Source: Schlegelella_A sp036496385
GTDB taxonomy: Bacteria; Pseudomonadota; Gammaproteobacteria; Burkholderiales; Burkholderiaceae_C
Direction of reading: 5' to 3'
Length of the DNA: 64,000 nucleotides
Assembly: GCA_036496385.1 (NCBI GenBank)
Contig: DASXLD010000110.1
Span: 11,483 to 75,482, forward strand
The notes under the pieces are model-generated. The model ran no database searches and was not told the DNA's origin. It worked only from the letters and a program-made list of their open reading frames with translations. Within the stretch, counting starts at the first letter, position 1. Each line of letters begins with the position of its first letter. Of this stretch, positions 44,237 through 53,785 are shown in pieces. Position numbers and translations under genes: made by a program.

Positions 44237-45670
44237 ATGTACCCCGACACCCAGCTCTACATCGACGGCGCGTGGTGCGCCGCCGCTTCCGGCCGCACGC
44301 ACCCGGTCGTCAATCCGGCCACCGGCGAGGTGATCGGCAAGTTCGCCTGGGCCGAGCGCGCCGACCTCGACCGCGCGCTCGCCGCCGCCGACAAGGGCTT
44401 CCAGACCTGGAGAAAGGTCTCCGCCTACGAGCGCTCGAAGATCATGCGCAAGGCCGCCGAGCTGCTGCGCGAACGCCTCCAGCTGGTCGCCGAGATCATG
44501 ACGATGGAGCAGGGCAAGACCGTCGCCGAGGCGAAGGCCGAGATCCTGAACGGCGCCGACACGATCGAGTGGTTCGCGGAGGAAGGCCGGCGCACGTACG
44601 GGCGCGTCATCCCGGCGCGCGCAGAGGGCGTCTACCAGCTCGTCGTCAAGGAGCCGGTCGGGCCCGTCGCCGCGTTCACGCCGTGGAACTTTCCGATCAA
44701 CCAGATCGTGCGCAAGCTCTCGGCGGCGCTCGCCGCCGGCTGCTCGATCATCGTCAAGGCGCCCGAGGAAACGCCGGGGTCGCCGGCCGAGCTGATCCGC
44801 GCCTTCGCCGATGCCGGCGTCCCGGCCGGCGCGGTCAACCTGGTCTACGGCGACCCGGCGGAGATCTCGTCGTACCTGATCCCACATCCGGTCATCCGCA
44901 AGATCTCGTTCACCGGTTCGACGGTCGTCGGCAAGCAGCTCGCCGCGCTCGCCGGGCAGCACATGAAGCGCGTCACGATGGAGCTCGGCGGCCACGCGCC
45001 GGTGATCGTCTTCGATGACGCCGACGCTGCGGTGGCGGCGAAGGTGATGGCGGTGAGCAAGTTCAGGAACGCCGGCCAGGTCTGCATCTCGCCGACGCGC
45101 TTTCTGGTCCAGGAAGGGATCTACAAGACCTTCGTCGAGCAGTTCGCCGCCAATGCCAAGGCGCTCAAGGTCGGCAACGGGCTCGAGAAGGACGTCAAGA
45201 TGGGCGCGCTCGCGAATCCGCGCCGCGCCAGGGCGATGGAAGCCAACCTCGAGGACGCCGGCAGGCACGGCGCCAGAGTCGTCGCCGGCGGCCACGCGAT
45301 CGGCGACAAGGGCAACTTCTGGGAGCCGACCGTCGTCGCCGAGTTGCCGAACGATGCCAAGGCGATGAACGAGGAACCGTTCGGGCCGCTCGCGATCATC
45401 AACCCGTTCCGCACTTTTGACGATGCGGTCAAGGAAGCGAACCGGCTACCGTACGGCCTCGCCGCGTACGCGTGGACGAAGTCGGCCAAGACCGCGAACG
45501 CGATCGCCAATGCCGTCGAGACCGGGATGATCTCGATCAACCACGTCGGCCTCGGCATTCCCGAGACGCCGTTCGGCGGCGTCAAGGATTCGGGCTACGG
45601 CTCGGAGGGCGGCAGCGAGGCGATCGAGTCGTACCTCAACCCGAAGTTCGTAACGCAGGCAGGGCTCTGA
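44237..45670 (+). CDS. NAD-dependent succinate-semialdehyde dehydrogenase-type aldehyde dehydrogenase
   Basis: A 477-residue aldehyde dehydrogenase. Present are the NAD-site AAFTPWNFPINQ, the catalytic Glu in MELGGHAP, and the catalytic Cys in NAGQVCISPTR, with C-terminal PFGGVKDSGYGSEGG. The catalytic Cys neighbourhood (GQVCISP) differs from the GabD consensus, so the substrate may be another semialdehyde. Start: ATG at 44237. It is followed by DUF4242 and DUF2164 genes and precedes a TRAP operon in the opposite direction. Confidence 0.93.
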   Translation: MYPDTQLYIDGAWCAAASGRTHPVVNPATGEVIGKFAWAERADLDRALAAADKGFQTWRKVSAYERSKIMRKAAELLRERLQLVAEIMTMEQGKTVAEAKAEILNGADTIEWFAEEGRRTYGRVIPARAEGVYQLVVKEPVGPVAAFTPWNFPINQIVRKLSAALAAGCSIIVKAPEETPGSPAELIRAFADAGVPAGAVNLVYGDPAEISSYLIPHPVIRKISFTGSTVVGKQLAALAGQHMKRVTMELGGHAPVIVFDDADAAVAAKVMAVSKFRNAGQVCISPTRFLVQEGIYKTFVEQFAANAKALKVGNGLEKDVKMGALANPRRARAMEANLEDAGRHGARVVAGGHAIGDKGNFWEPTVVAELPNDAKAMNEEPFGPLAIINPFRTFDDAVKEANRLPYGLAAYAWTKSAKTANAIANAVETGMISINHVGLGIPETPFGGVKDSGYGSEGGSEAIESYLNPKFVTQAGL

Positions 45671-45710
45671 GAGGCGGCGCCGCCGCCTGCCCCTTGCCAG
45701 GAGTGTCCAA

Positions 45711-45992
45711 ATGCCCCGCTATGTCATCGAGCGCACGTTCCCGGACGGCCTCCGGATTCCGCAGACAGAGGTCGGCGCGCGGGTCTGCCGCGGCGTCGTC
45801 GCCAACAACGCGAAGGAAGGCGTGACCTGGCTCCATTCGTACGTCACGCCCGACCGGCGCAACACCTTCTGCATCTACGAGGCACCTTCGCCAGAGGCGA
45901 TCAGGAGCGTCGCCGCGACGAACGGCTTGCCGGTCGACCGGATCAGCGAGGTCTCGGTGCTCGACCCGTACTTCTTCCGCGCCGAGGGCTGA
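45711..45992 (+). CDS. DUF4242 protein (SCO4226-like)
   Basis: A 93-residue soluble protein: PRYVIERTFPDGLRIP, GVTWLHSYVTPDRRNTFCIYEAPSPEAIR and a C-terminal EVSVLDPYFF match the DUF4242 family, related to the SCO4226 nickel-binding protein. The His of LHSYV and neighbours could bind metal. Its ATG follows the aldehyde dehydrogenase stop by 40 bases; its stop overlaps the DUF2164 ATG by one base, so they are coupled. Confidence 0.88.
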   Translation: MPRYVIERTFPDGLRIPQTEVGARVCRGVVANNAKEGVTWLHSYVTPDRRNTFCIYEAPSPEAIRSVAATNGLPVDRISEVSVLDPYFFRAEG

Positions 45993-46264
45993 TGGCGATC
46001 GAGCTGACGAAGGAGGCGAAGAAGGAAGCGATCGCGTCGATCGAGCGCTGGTTTCGCGAAGAGCGCGAGGAACGGATCGGCAACATCGCTGCCGGCGCGC
46101 TGTTCAACTTCGTGCTCGAGGAGATCGCGCCGTCGATCTACAACCAGGCGGTTGCCGATGTCCAGGAGCGGCTCGGCGCGCGCGTTGCCGAGCTCGACAT
46201 CGAGATCCACGAGGACGAGTTCGGCTACTGGGCGAAGCGTCAGCGGCCGCGCGGCGCCCGCTGA
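45992..46264 (+). CDS. DUF2164 protein
   Basis: A 90-residue soluble protein of the DUF2164 family: IELTKEAKKEAIASIERWFREE at the start, GALFNFVLEEIAPSIYNQAV in the middle, and a Glu/Asp-rich segment before the Arg-rich end. Family function is unknown. Overlaps the DUF4242 stop by one base and converges on the TRAP permease gene. Confidence 0.9.
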   Translation: MAIELTKEAKKEAIASIERWFREEREERIGNIAAGALFNFVLEEIAPSIYNQAVADVQERLGARVAELDIEIHEDEFGYWAKRQRPRGAR

Positions 46265-46283
46265 GCGGCGGCCTGGGCGCGGA

Positions 46284-47678
46284 TCAGAAGAACATTCGCG
46301 GCAACCAGAGGACGAGCTTGGGCAGGTAGGTGATGATGCCCAGGCTGATCAGCAGCGGCACCAGCCACGGCAGGATCGCCATCGTCGTCCGCTCGAACGA
46401 AAGCCCGGCCACGCGCGCGAGCACGAACAGCACCATCCCCATCGGCGGGTGGAGCAGGCCGATCATCAGGTTCAGCACCATCACCAGGCCGAAGTGGATC
46501 GGGTCGACGCCGAGCTGGACGGCGATCGGCAGCAGGATCGGCACCAGGATCGTGATCGCCGCGGTCGGCTCGAGGAAGCAGCCGACGAAGAGCATCAGCA
46601 GGTTGGCGAGCAGGAGGAAGACCCACGCCTCCTGGGTGAACCCGAGCACCCAGGCGGCGATGTCGGCGGTGACGCCGGTCGCGGTCAGCATCCAGCCGAA
46701 GATCGACGCCGCGGCGACGATGAAGAGAACGGTCGCGGTCGTCTCGACGGTGTCGAGGCAGACCTTGACGAACATCTTCCAGCGCAGGGTCCGGTACCAC
46801 GCGAAGCCGAGGATCATCGCCCACACGCAGGCGGCGATCGCGCCCTCGGTCGGCGTGAACAGGCCCGTCGTCATGCCGCCGATGAGGAGCACCGGCGTCA
46901 TGATCGGCAGCAGCGCCTCGAAGCGATAGATGCGGTCGAGGACGAACAGCGACGCCAGCCCGACCAGCACCGAGAGCTGCGCCGGCACGCCGAGGCGGTC
47001 GACCACTGCCCAGAGCAGCAACGGCCAGGTGACGACGACGGCGAGCTCGCCCATCGCCTTGGCGAAGCGCGCGCGCGAAAAGGAGGTGTCGGCGCCCCAG
47101 CCGTTCCTGTGCGCGTACCAGGCGACGGTCAGCATCATCAGGATCGCCATCAGCGCGCCGGGCAGGATGCCGGCCAGAAAGAGCGCGCCGACCGAGGCGT
47201 TGGCCATCATTCCGTAGATCACGAACGGCAGGCTCGGCGGAATGATCGGCCCGAGCGTCGCCGACGCCGCGGTGACGCCGACCGAGAACTCGGTCGAGTA
47301 GCCGTGCTCCTGCATCGCCTTGATCTCGATCGTGCCGAGGCCGGCGGCGTCGGCGATCGCGGTACCGCTCATGCCGGCGAAGATCACCGAGCCGAGGATG
47401 TTGACGTGGCCGAGGCCGCCCTTCATCCAGCCGACCAGGGCGAGCGCGAAGTTGTAGATGCGCGTCGTGATGCCGGCGTTGTTCATCAGATTGCCGGCGA
47501 GGATGAAGAACGGCACTGCGAGCAGCGGGAAGCTGTCGATGCCGCTCACCATGCGGTGAATGACGACGAAGGGCGGCGGGTTGCCGGCGATGAGGACGTA
47601 GGCGAGCGATGCGCCCGCCATCGCGACCGCCACCGGCAGGCCGCTGCTCATGAAGAGCAGGAAGAAGATCTTGAGCAT
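46284..47678 (-). CDS. dctM: TRAP transporter large permease (DctM)
   Basis: A 464-residue membrane transport subunit with about twelve helices. DctM landmarks are FPLLAVPFFILAGNLMNNAGIT (about 50-71), the SGTAIADAAGLGTIEI stretch, TAASATLGPIIPPSLPFVIYG, and FVGCFLEPTAAITILVPILLP. It is the last gene of a dctP-Q-M operon on the minus strand, 14 bases after dctQ. Na+-coupled uptake is the family mechanism. Confidence 0.94.
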   Translation of the reverse strand: MLKIFFLLFMSSGLPVAVAMAGASLAYVLIAGNPPPFVVIHRMVSGIDSFPLLAVPFFILAGNLMNNAGITTRIYNFALALVGWMKGGLGHVNILGSVIFAGMSGTAIADAAGLGTIEIKAMQEHGYSTEFSVGVTAASATLGPIIPPSLPFVIYGMMANASVGALFLAGILPGALMAILMMLTVAWYAHRNGWGADTSFSRARFAKAMGELAVVVTWPLLLWAVVDRLGVPAQLSVLVGLASLFVLDRIYRFEALLPIMTPVLLIGGMTTGLFTPTEGAIAACVWAMILGFAWYRTLRWKMFVKVCLDTVETTATVLFIVAAASIFGWMLTATGVTADIAAWVLGFTQEAWVFLLLANLLMLFVGCFLEPTAAITILVPILLPIAVQLGVDPIHFGLVMVLNLMIGLLHPPMGMVLFVLARVAGLSFERTTMAILPWLVPLLISLGIITYLPKLVLWLPRMFF

Positions 47679-47692
47679 CGTCGGCCTTGGCG

Positions 47693-48277
47693 CTAGCGGT
47701 CGGCGAGCGTCGACGCCGGGCGCTCGAGGACGCTGTAGCCGCGGCGCCAGTGGATGCGCGCCACCTGCAGCGAGCGCAGCGTCATCGCGGCGAAGCCGAA
47801 CAGGCAGACGCCGTAGACGATGTTCATCGGCGCGTCGACGATCGTCATCCGTGTCTGGTTGCCGATCTTCGCCATCACCTCGGCGGTCATCAGCACGGCG
47901 GCGGCGAAGAACACGATGCGCAGGACATCGACCGCGCGCGCCAGCCAGCGCCCGACCGCGGGCGGCAGGTGGCGGTAGAAGAAGTCGACCTGGATCTGGT
48001 TGTTCTTGGCGACGCCGATCGTCGCGCCGACGAAGACGACGCCGATCAGCATGTAGCGCGCGACCTCCTCGGTCCACGCCGCCGAGTCGTTCATGATGTA
48101 GCGGGTGACGAACTGGTAGAAGACCGTGAGGCCGAGCAGCCAGAACAGGGCCAGCGCGAGCCAGCCTTCGAAGATCGTGTCGGAGAGGTCGACCGCCTCG
48201 TCGTGGAGGTGGACGTGGCCCTCCGCGTCGATGATCTTTTCTGCTTCGGCCACGGCCTTCGCGTCTTCGCTGCTCAC
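47693..48277 (-). CDS. dctQ: TRAP transporter small permease (DctQ)
   Basis: A 194-residue membrane subunit with four helices after an acidic N-terminus of about 30 residues (EAEKIIDAEGHVHLHDEAVD) that carries several His. The family stretch YIMNDSAAWTEEVARYMLIGVVFVGATIG (with the WxxE motif) is clear. The GTG start overlaps the dctP stop (GTGA). It bridges receptor and DctM. Confidence 0.91.
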   Translation of the reverse strand: MSSEDAKAVAEAEKIIDAEGHVHLHDEAVDLSDTIFEGWLALALFWLLGLTVFYQFVTRYIMNDSAAWTEEVARYMLIGVVFVGATIGVAKNNQIQVDFFYRHLPPAVGRWLARAVDVLRIVFFAAAVLMTAEVMAKIGNQTRMTIVDAPMNIVYGVCLFGFAAMTLRSLQVARIHWRRGYSVLERPASTLADR

Positions 48278-49269
48278 TTCATGTTGACGATGCGGTCGTA
48301 GTCCTGCTGCCGGTAGCCGAGGTCGGTCGGCTTGGTCGACTTCAGCACCGCGTCGCGGAACGCGTTCTTGTCGACGACGATGACGTTGAGGCCCTTCTTC
48401 TTGAACTCGTCGACCAGCCGCGCCTCCGAGGCGATGATCTCGCGCCCGGTCTTGTCGGCGGCCTCCTGCATGACCTCGGTGAAAGCCGCCTTGTCGGCGT
48501 CGGAGAGCTTGCTCCAGACCTGGCCCGAGACGACCGTCAGCAGCGAGTCGACGATGTGCCCGGTCAGCGAGATGTTCTTCTGCACTTCGTAGAACTTCTT
48601 CGCCTCGATCGTCGGCAGCGGGTTTTCCTGGGCATCGACGGTGTTGTTCTGCAGCGCGAGGTAGACCTCGGCGAACGCGATCGGCGTCGGGTTGGCGCCG
48701 AGCGCCTTCGGGAAGGCGAGGTACGCCGGCGCGTCGGGAACGCGGATCTTGAGGCCCTTCATGTCCTCGGGCTTGGCGATCGGGTGCGCCGCGTTCGAGG
48801 TGACGTCGCGGGCACCGTAGTAGGTGAGCGCGGTGATGTGGTTGCCGGTCTTGTCGTCGTAGCCCTTGGCGAGCTCCCTGAAGACGTCGCTCCTCGCGTA
48901 CTTCAGCTGATGCTCGGCGTCGCGGAAGATGAACGGGAAGTAGGTGATCGCGAGCGGCGGGTAGCTGCGGCCGGCGAAGCTCGCGCCGGTGAGGATGATG
49001 TCGACCGTGCCGAGGGTCAGGCCCTGGTTGATGTCGGATTCCTTGCCGAGGCTCGACGCCGGAAACACCTGGATCTCGTAGCGGCCGTTGGTGCGCTTCT
49101 TGATTTCCTCGCCGGCCCAGACGGCGTACTTGTGGAACGGCTCCGAAGTCTCGTAGACGTGGGCCCACTTGAGCTTGGTCTGCGCCTCGGCCGGGGCGAG
49201 CGCGCCGAGCGCGGCGGCCGCCAGCGCCGCGGCGACGAGGGTCTTGAGGGCGGATCGCTTGCTGGTCAT
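48274..49269 (-). CDS. dctP: TRAP transporter periplasmic receptor (DctP)
   Basis: A 331-residue periplasmic receptor. Residues 1-30 form a signal peptide (ending APAEAQ). Landmarks are LKWAHVYETSEPFHKYAVW, VFPASSLGKESDINQGLTLGTVD, and MKGLKIRVPDAP with the ligand-carboxylate Arg. It is first in its operon and diverges from the BDH2-like SDR (start 49432), 162 bases between. The neighbour suggests a hydroxy acid or sugar acid ligand (inference). Confidence 0.94.
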   Translation of the reverse strand: MTSKRSALKTLVAAALAAAALGALAPAEAQTKLKWAHVYETSEPFHKYAVWAGEEIKKRTNGRYEIQVFPASSLGKESDINQGLTLGTVDIILTGASFAGRSYPPLAITYFPFIFRDAEHQLKYARSDVFRELAKGYDDKTGNHITALTYYGARDVTSNAAHPIAKPEDMKGLKIRVPDAPAYLAFPKALGANPTPIAFAEVYLALQNNTVDAQENPLPTIEAKKFYEVQKNISLTGHIVDSLLTVVSGQVWSKLSDADKAAFTEVMQEAADKTGREIIASEARLVDEFKKKGLNVIVVDKNAFRDAVLKSTKPTDLGYRQQDYDRIVNMK

Positions 49270-49431
49270 TCGGCTGTCTCCGGGTGGCGAGGAAGAATGT
49301 CGTCCGTCGGCCGGCTGCGGGCCTCGACGGAGCGATCGACGGTACGGGTCGCCCGGTGCCATCCACGACCGGGCAAACCCTGAAGCGAGCGGTCGAGCTT
49401 TCCGCTATCGACTGCATCACGAGGATCCCCT

Positions 49432-50166
49432 ATGAGACTGCAGGGCAAGAAGGCGCTCGTCACGGCGGCCGGACAGGGCATCGGGCGGGCAAGCGCGCTG
49501 GCACTCGCCGCCGCGGGCGCGGAGGTCTTGGCGACCGACATCGACACCGGCCTGCTCGATCGCTACGCCGGCGTCCCGCGCATCCGCACGGCGCGCCTCG
49601 ACGTTCTCGATCGCGGCGCGATCGACGCGTTGTTCGCGACGCTGCCGCCGCTCGACCTGCTGTTCAACTGCGCCGGCATCGTCCACGACGGCAGCGCGCT
49701 CGAGGCGACCGACGACGAGCTCGAGCTGGCGTTTCGCCTCAACGTCCGCTCGCAGCTGTGGACGATCCGAGCGGCGCTGCCGGCGATGCTCGCCAACGGC
49801 GGCGGCAGCATCGTCAACATGGCGAGCATCGCGTCGAGCATCAAGGGGCTGCCGAACCGCTGTGTCTACGGGCTCACCAAGGCGGCGGTGATCGGCATCA
49901 CCAAGAGCGTCGCCGCCGACTATGTGCGCCAGGGAATCCGCTGCAACGCGCTCTGCCCGGGCACGGTCGACACGCCGTCGCTCGCCGGCCGCATCGCCGC
50001 CGCTGCCGACCCGGCGGCGGCGCGGCGCGCGTTCGTCGACCGTCAGCCGATGGGCCGGCTCGCGCAGGCGGACGAGATCGCGCCGATGGTCGTCTACCTG
50101 GCGAGCGACGAGTCGCGCTTCGCGACCGGCCAGGCGTTCTGCGTCGATGGGGGGATGACGATCTGA
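49432..50166 (+). CDS. BDH2/DHRS6-like short-chain dehydrogenase
   Basis: A 244-residue classical SDR. NAD site TAAGQGIG (residues 11-18), the NCAG segment, and the catalytic Ser in NMASIASS and Tyr/Lys in VYGLTKAA are intact. Its sequence closely follows animal BDH2/DHRS6 (for example SVAADY, RQGIRCNALCPGTVDTPSL, YLASDESRFATGQ). That group includes 3-hydroxybutyrate and 4-oxo-proline dehydrogenases and, in bacteria, 2-keto-3-deoxy-L-fuconate dehydrogenases. The last would fit a sugar-acid pathway beside the divergent TRAP carrier. Confidence 0.9.
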   Translation: MRLQGKKALVTAAGQGIGRASALALAAAGAEVLATDIDTGLLDRYAGVPRIRTARLDVLDRGAIDALFATLPPLDLLFNCAGIVHDGSALEATDDELELAFRLNVRSQLWTIRAALPAMLANGGGSIVNMASIASSIKGLPNRCVYGLTKAAVIGITKSVAADYVRQGIRCNALCPGTVDTPSLAGRIAAAADPAAARRAFVDRQPMGRLAQADEIAPMVVYLASDESRFATGQAFCVDGGMTI

Positions 50167-50216
50167 TCCTGCACTGGCCGACAATGCCGCCCTTTCGAGT
50201 TTTCACGGAGCTTGAC

Positions 50217-52442
50217 ATGCCGACGCCTGCCGTCATTGCGAGTGCGAGCCCGCAGCGTCGCTTGCGAAGCGACGCGATGGCGCGCCGCGCTGCGGCACCG
50301 CTGGTCGCGCTTGTCGTCGCCACGGCGGCATTCGCGCAGCCGCCGGCTGCGCCGAGCCATCCGGTCGTCGAGCGGCTGCACGGCGTGCTGGTGGCCGACC
50401 CGTACCGCAATCTGGAGAACCTGGCCAGCCCGGAGACGAAGACGTGGCTGCACACCGAGGGCGACTTCGCCGCCGAGCAGCTGGCGCGGATCGAAGGCCG
50501 CGCTGCGATGGTCGAGCGCATCGAAGCGCTGGCGCGCGCTTCCGGCGATGTCGTTCGCGAGGTCATGCGCATGCCGGGCCAACGCGTCTACTACCTGAAG
50601 CGCAAGGCCGGCGAGGACCAGTTCAAGCTCGTCATGCGCCAGGGCGTGGCCGGCGCCGAACGCGTCCTCGTCGATCCGGCGCGCGAGTCGAAGGCCTCGG
50701 GAACGCCGCACGCGGTGAACTATTTCGTTCCCTCCTGGGACGGCAAGACCCTCGCCTACGGAATGTCGGCGGGCGGATCCGAGGACACCTCGCTGTTCCT
50801 GCTCGACGTCGCCAGCGGCCGGCCGATCGGCAAGCCGATCCCGCGTGTCCACGACGGCCTCGTTCACTGGGCGCCCGACAGCCGTTCGCTCAGCTACAAC
50901 CAGCTGCGCGCTCTGCCTGCCGGCGCCGCCGAGACTGAGACCTATCTCGACACGACCGTCTACCTGCTCGACCTGCGTCATCGCGACGCGCCGCCGAAGG
51001 CACTGTTCGGCCCGCTCGTCGATCCGGCGCTGAAGCTCGCCCGGCTCGACGTCGGCGAAGTGCTGTTCGCGCCCGACAGCGGCTTCATGGTCGCCCGCAC
51101 CACCGACACCTCGGTGCCCGAAGGCCGGCTCTTCGTCGCTCGCGTCGCCGACCTCGGCAAGGCGAGGATCGGCTGGCGGCCCTTCGCAACGGCCGGCGAC
51201 AAGATCACCCACATCCGGCTGCGCGGCGACACGCTGTATCTGCGCAGCTATGCAGGCGCGCCGCGAGGCCGGGTTCTGGCTCTGCCGCTGCGCAACCCCG
51301 TCCTGGCGAACGCGGTGGAGGTCGTCGCCGAGCCGAAGACCGGCGTCCTGGTCGACTTCGCGCTCGGCCGCGAAGCGGTCTACAGCGAAGTCCACGAAGG
51401 CTTCAACAACCGCGTTCGCGAGCATCGAAGCGGCGGCCCGGCCGAAGGCACCGACGTCGCCGCGGCGCTGCCGGGGTCGACCTACGCCGTCGACGACCCG
51501 GCGCACGCGGAGCGCGACGTCTGGGTCGTCACCCGGTCGTGGACCGAGCCGCCGAGGGTTCTCGCCGTCGCGCCGCGGGGCGACATCGGCGACACCGGCC
51601 TGCTCGCGAATCTGCGCCCGCCGGGGACGCCGGAGCTCGAGGTCTCCGAGGTGCTGGTGCCGAGCCACGACGGCGCCCGGGTGCCTCTGGCCATCCTGCG
51701 CCGCAAGGGCCTGCCCCGCGACGGCGCCAACCCGACGCTGCTCATCGGCTACGGCGCGTACGGCCTCTCCATCGACGCCTTTTTCGATGCGCGCGCGTTG
51801 GCGTGGCTCGAGCGCGGCGGCGTCATCGCCTATGCCAACGTGCGCGGCAGCGGAGCCTTCGGCGACAGCTGGCATCGCGCCGGCTTCAAGGCGACCAAGG
51901 CGAACACCTGGAAGGACGGCATCGCGTGCGCGAACTATCTGGTCGCCCAGGGCTACGCGACGCCGAAGACGCTCGGCATCTGGGGCACGAGCGCCGGCGG
52001 CATCTTCGTCGGCCGTGCCGTGACGAGCGCGCCCGAGCTCTTTGCCGCGGCGATCTTCGACGTCGGCGTCATGGACGCAGTTCGCTCGGAGCAGTCCGCG
52101 AACGGCATCACCAACATCTCGGAGTTCGGCTCGTCGAGGAACGCCAGCGAGTTCCCGGCCCTGCTCGAGATGAGCACCTACCACCATATCGAGGACCGGA
52201 CGGCCTATCCCGCCGTCCTCTTGATCCACGGCCTCAACGACCCGCGCGTCGACGTCTGGCACAGCGCCAAGACGGCGGCGCGCCTGCAGGCGGCGACGAG
52301 CAGCGGCAAGCCCATCCTGTTGCGGCTCGACCGCGACGCCGGCCACGGCATCGGCAGCACGGCAAGGCAAGGCGACGAGAAGCTGGCCGACATCTACAGT
52401 TTTCTGCTCTGGCAGTTCGGCCGGGCCCGGCAGATGCCCTGA
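50217..52442 (+). CDS. Prolyl oligopeptidase-family (S9) serine peptidase, exported
   Basis: A 741-residue peptidase. A signal peptide begins either at this ATG or at an internal ATG (50277), which gives MARRAAAPLVALVVATAAFA; the upstream ATG has a GGAG at good spacing. Residues 50-450 form a beta-propeller. The catalytic domain holds S592 in WGTSAGGIF, D675 in HGLNDPRV and H710 in DAGHGIG. The usual GGSxGG reads GTSAGG here. It cleaves short peptides, probably in the periplasm. It starts 50 bases after the SDR gene. Confidence 0.92.
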   Translation: MPTPAVIASASPQRRLRSDAMARRAAAPLVALVVATAAFAQPPAAPSHPVVERLHGVLVADPYRNLENLASPETKTWLHTEGDFAAEQLARIEGRAAMVERIEALARASGDVVREVMRMPGQRVYYLKRKAGEDQFKLVMRQGVAGAERVLVDPARESKASGTPHAVNYFVPSWDGKTLAYGMSAGGSEDTSLFLLDVASGRPIGKPIPRVHDGLVHWAPDSRSLSYNQLRALPAGAAETETYLDTTVYLLDLRHRDAPPKALFGPLVDPALKLARLDVGEVLFAPDSGFMVARTTDTSVPEGRLFVARVADLGKARIGWRPFATAGDKITHIRLRGDTLYLRSYAGAPRGRVLALPLRNPVLANAVEVVAEPKTGVLVDFALGREAVYSEVHEGFNNRVREHRSGGPAEGTDVAAALPGSTYAVDDPAHAERDVWVVTRSWTEPPRVLAVAPRGDIGDTGLLANLRPPGTPELEVSEVLVPSHDGARVPLAILRRKGLPRDGANPTLLIGYGAYGLSIDAFFDARALAWLERGGVIAYANVRGSGAFGDSWHRAGFKATKANTWKDGIACANYLVAQGYATPKTLGIWGTSAGGIFVGRAVTSAPELFAAAIFDVGVMDAVRSEQSANGITNISEFGSSRNASEFPALLEMSTYHHIEDRTAYPAVLLIHGLNDPRVDVWHSAKTAARLQAATSSGKPILLRLDRDAGHGIGSTARQGDEKLADIYSFLLWQFGRARQMP

Positions 52443-52468
52443 GGGCGCGCAGCGGCGTTGCCGGCGCC

Positions 52469-53785
52469 TCAGCCGATCAGCGCCGGCAGCCAGGTGGCGA
52501 TCGTCGGCACCAGGAAGACGAGCGCGAGCAGCAACACGCTCATGACGAGGAACGGCACGACGGCGCGGAAGATGTCGAGCATCGACACCTCGGCCGGCGC
52601 GACGCCCTTCATCGTCATCAGGAGCAGCCCGTGGGGCGGGAGCAGCAAGCCCATCTGCATGCAGATCAGGAACAGCACGCCGAACCAGACCAGGTCGACG
52701 CCGAGCGCCTGCACCACGGGCATGAAGATCGGCAGCGTGATCATCATCATGCTCACCTGGTCGACGAAGATGCCGAGGAAGATCAGCATCAGCATCATCG
52801 ACGCGATCACCGCCCACGGCGCCAGGCCGGCGCCGGTGATCGTCTGCGACAGTCCGTTCGACGCGCCCGAGAACGAGAGGATCTGCGCGAAGGTGGTCGC
52901 GCCGACGATGATGAACAGGATCATCGCCGAGATCGCCACCGTGCCCTTGAGCGAGGCGAGCAGGATCGGCACGCTGAGCGCGCGATAGGCGAGGGCGAAG
53001 ACGATCGTCGCCAGCGCGCCGACCGCAGCCGATTCGGTCGGCGTGCCCCAGCCGGCGGCCATCGCGCCGACGACGACGCCGAAGATCGACACCAGCGGCA
53101 ACACGTAGAGCAGGAACGGCTTGAAGCGGGCGAAGCCCGGGTGCGGCACGAGCGGCACGTTCGGCGCGAGGCTCGGTTTCATCTTCACGCGCACGATGAT
53201 CCAGGCGACGAAGGCGAGCGAGAGCACCAGCCCGGGGACGACGCCGCCGATCAGCAGCTTCGAGATCGAGATCCCCGACAGCGACCCGAGCAGGACGGTG
53301 AGCGCCGACGGCGGGATCAGCATGTCGACGGCACCGATCGCCATCACCGGTCCGGTCGCGAGCGTCGGGTGGTAGCCGCGCGCGAGCATCAACGGGACCA
53401 TCAGCGAGCCGAGCATCGCGGTGGTCGCGATCGTCGATCCCGAGATCGCCGAGAACACGGTGCCGGCGACGACCGCGACCACCGCGAGCCGGCCCGGCAC
53501 CTGCGCGATCAGCCGCTCGATGCCGTCGATCACCTTGACGGCGAGGCCGGTGTGGAACAGCACCTCGCCCATCAGCACGAAGAGCGGGATCGGCGTCAGC
53601 GAGAAGCTCATCACCGAGCTGACGCTGTTCCTCGCGAGCTGCACCAGGCCGGGCTCGCCGCCGAGCCAGAGCCAGGCGCCGAGCAGGTTGATGGCGAGAA
53701 ACGCGAACGCGACCGGCAGGCCGACGAAGAGCAGCACCGTCGAGCCGGCGAGCAGCAGCCAGGCCGCGCCGACCCAGCCGATCAC
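52469..53785 (-). CDS. dctM: TRAP transporter large permease (DctM)
   Basis: A 438-residue membrane subunit with about twelve helices. Landmarks are SLTPIPLFVLMGEVLFHTGLA, the GTVFSAISGSTIATTAMLGSL region, and IPPSALTVLLGSLSGIS. The GTG start at 53785 overlaps the dctQ stop (GTGA). Last gene of a second complete dctP-Q-M set on the minus strand. The pore for an unidentified acid. Confidence 0.94.
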   Translation of the reverse strand: MIGWVGAAWLLLAGSTVLLFVGLPVAFAFLAINLLGAWLWLGGEPGLVQLARNSVSSVMSFSLTPIPLFVLMGEVLFHTGLAVKVIDGIERLIAQVPGRLAVVAVVAGTVFSAISGSTIATTAMLGSLMVPLMLARGYHPTLATGPVMAIGAVDMLIPPSALTVLLGSLSGISISKLLIGGVVPGLVLSLAFVAWIIVRVKMKPSLAPNVPLVPHPGFARFKPFLLYVLPLVSIFGVVVGAMAAGWGTPTESAAVGALATIVFALAYRALSVPILLASLKGTVAISAMILFIIVGATTFAQILSFSGASNGLSQTITGAGLAPWAVIASMMLMLIFLGIFVDQVSMMMITLPIFMPVVQALGVDLVWFGVLFLICMQMGLLLPPHGLLLMTMKGVAPAEVSMLDIFRAVVPFLVMSVLLLALVFLVPTIATWLPALIG

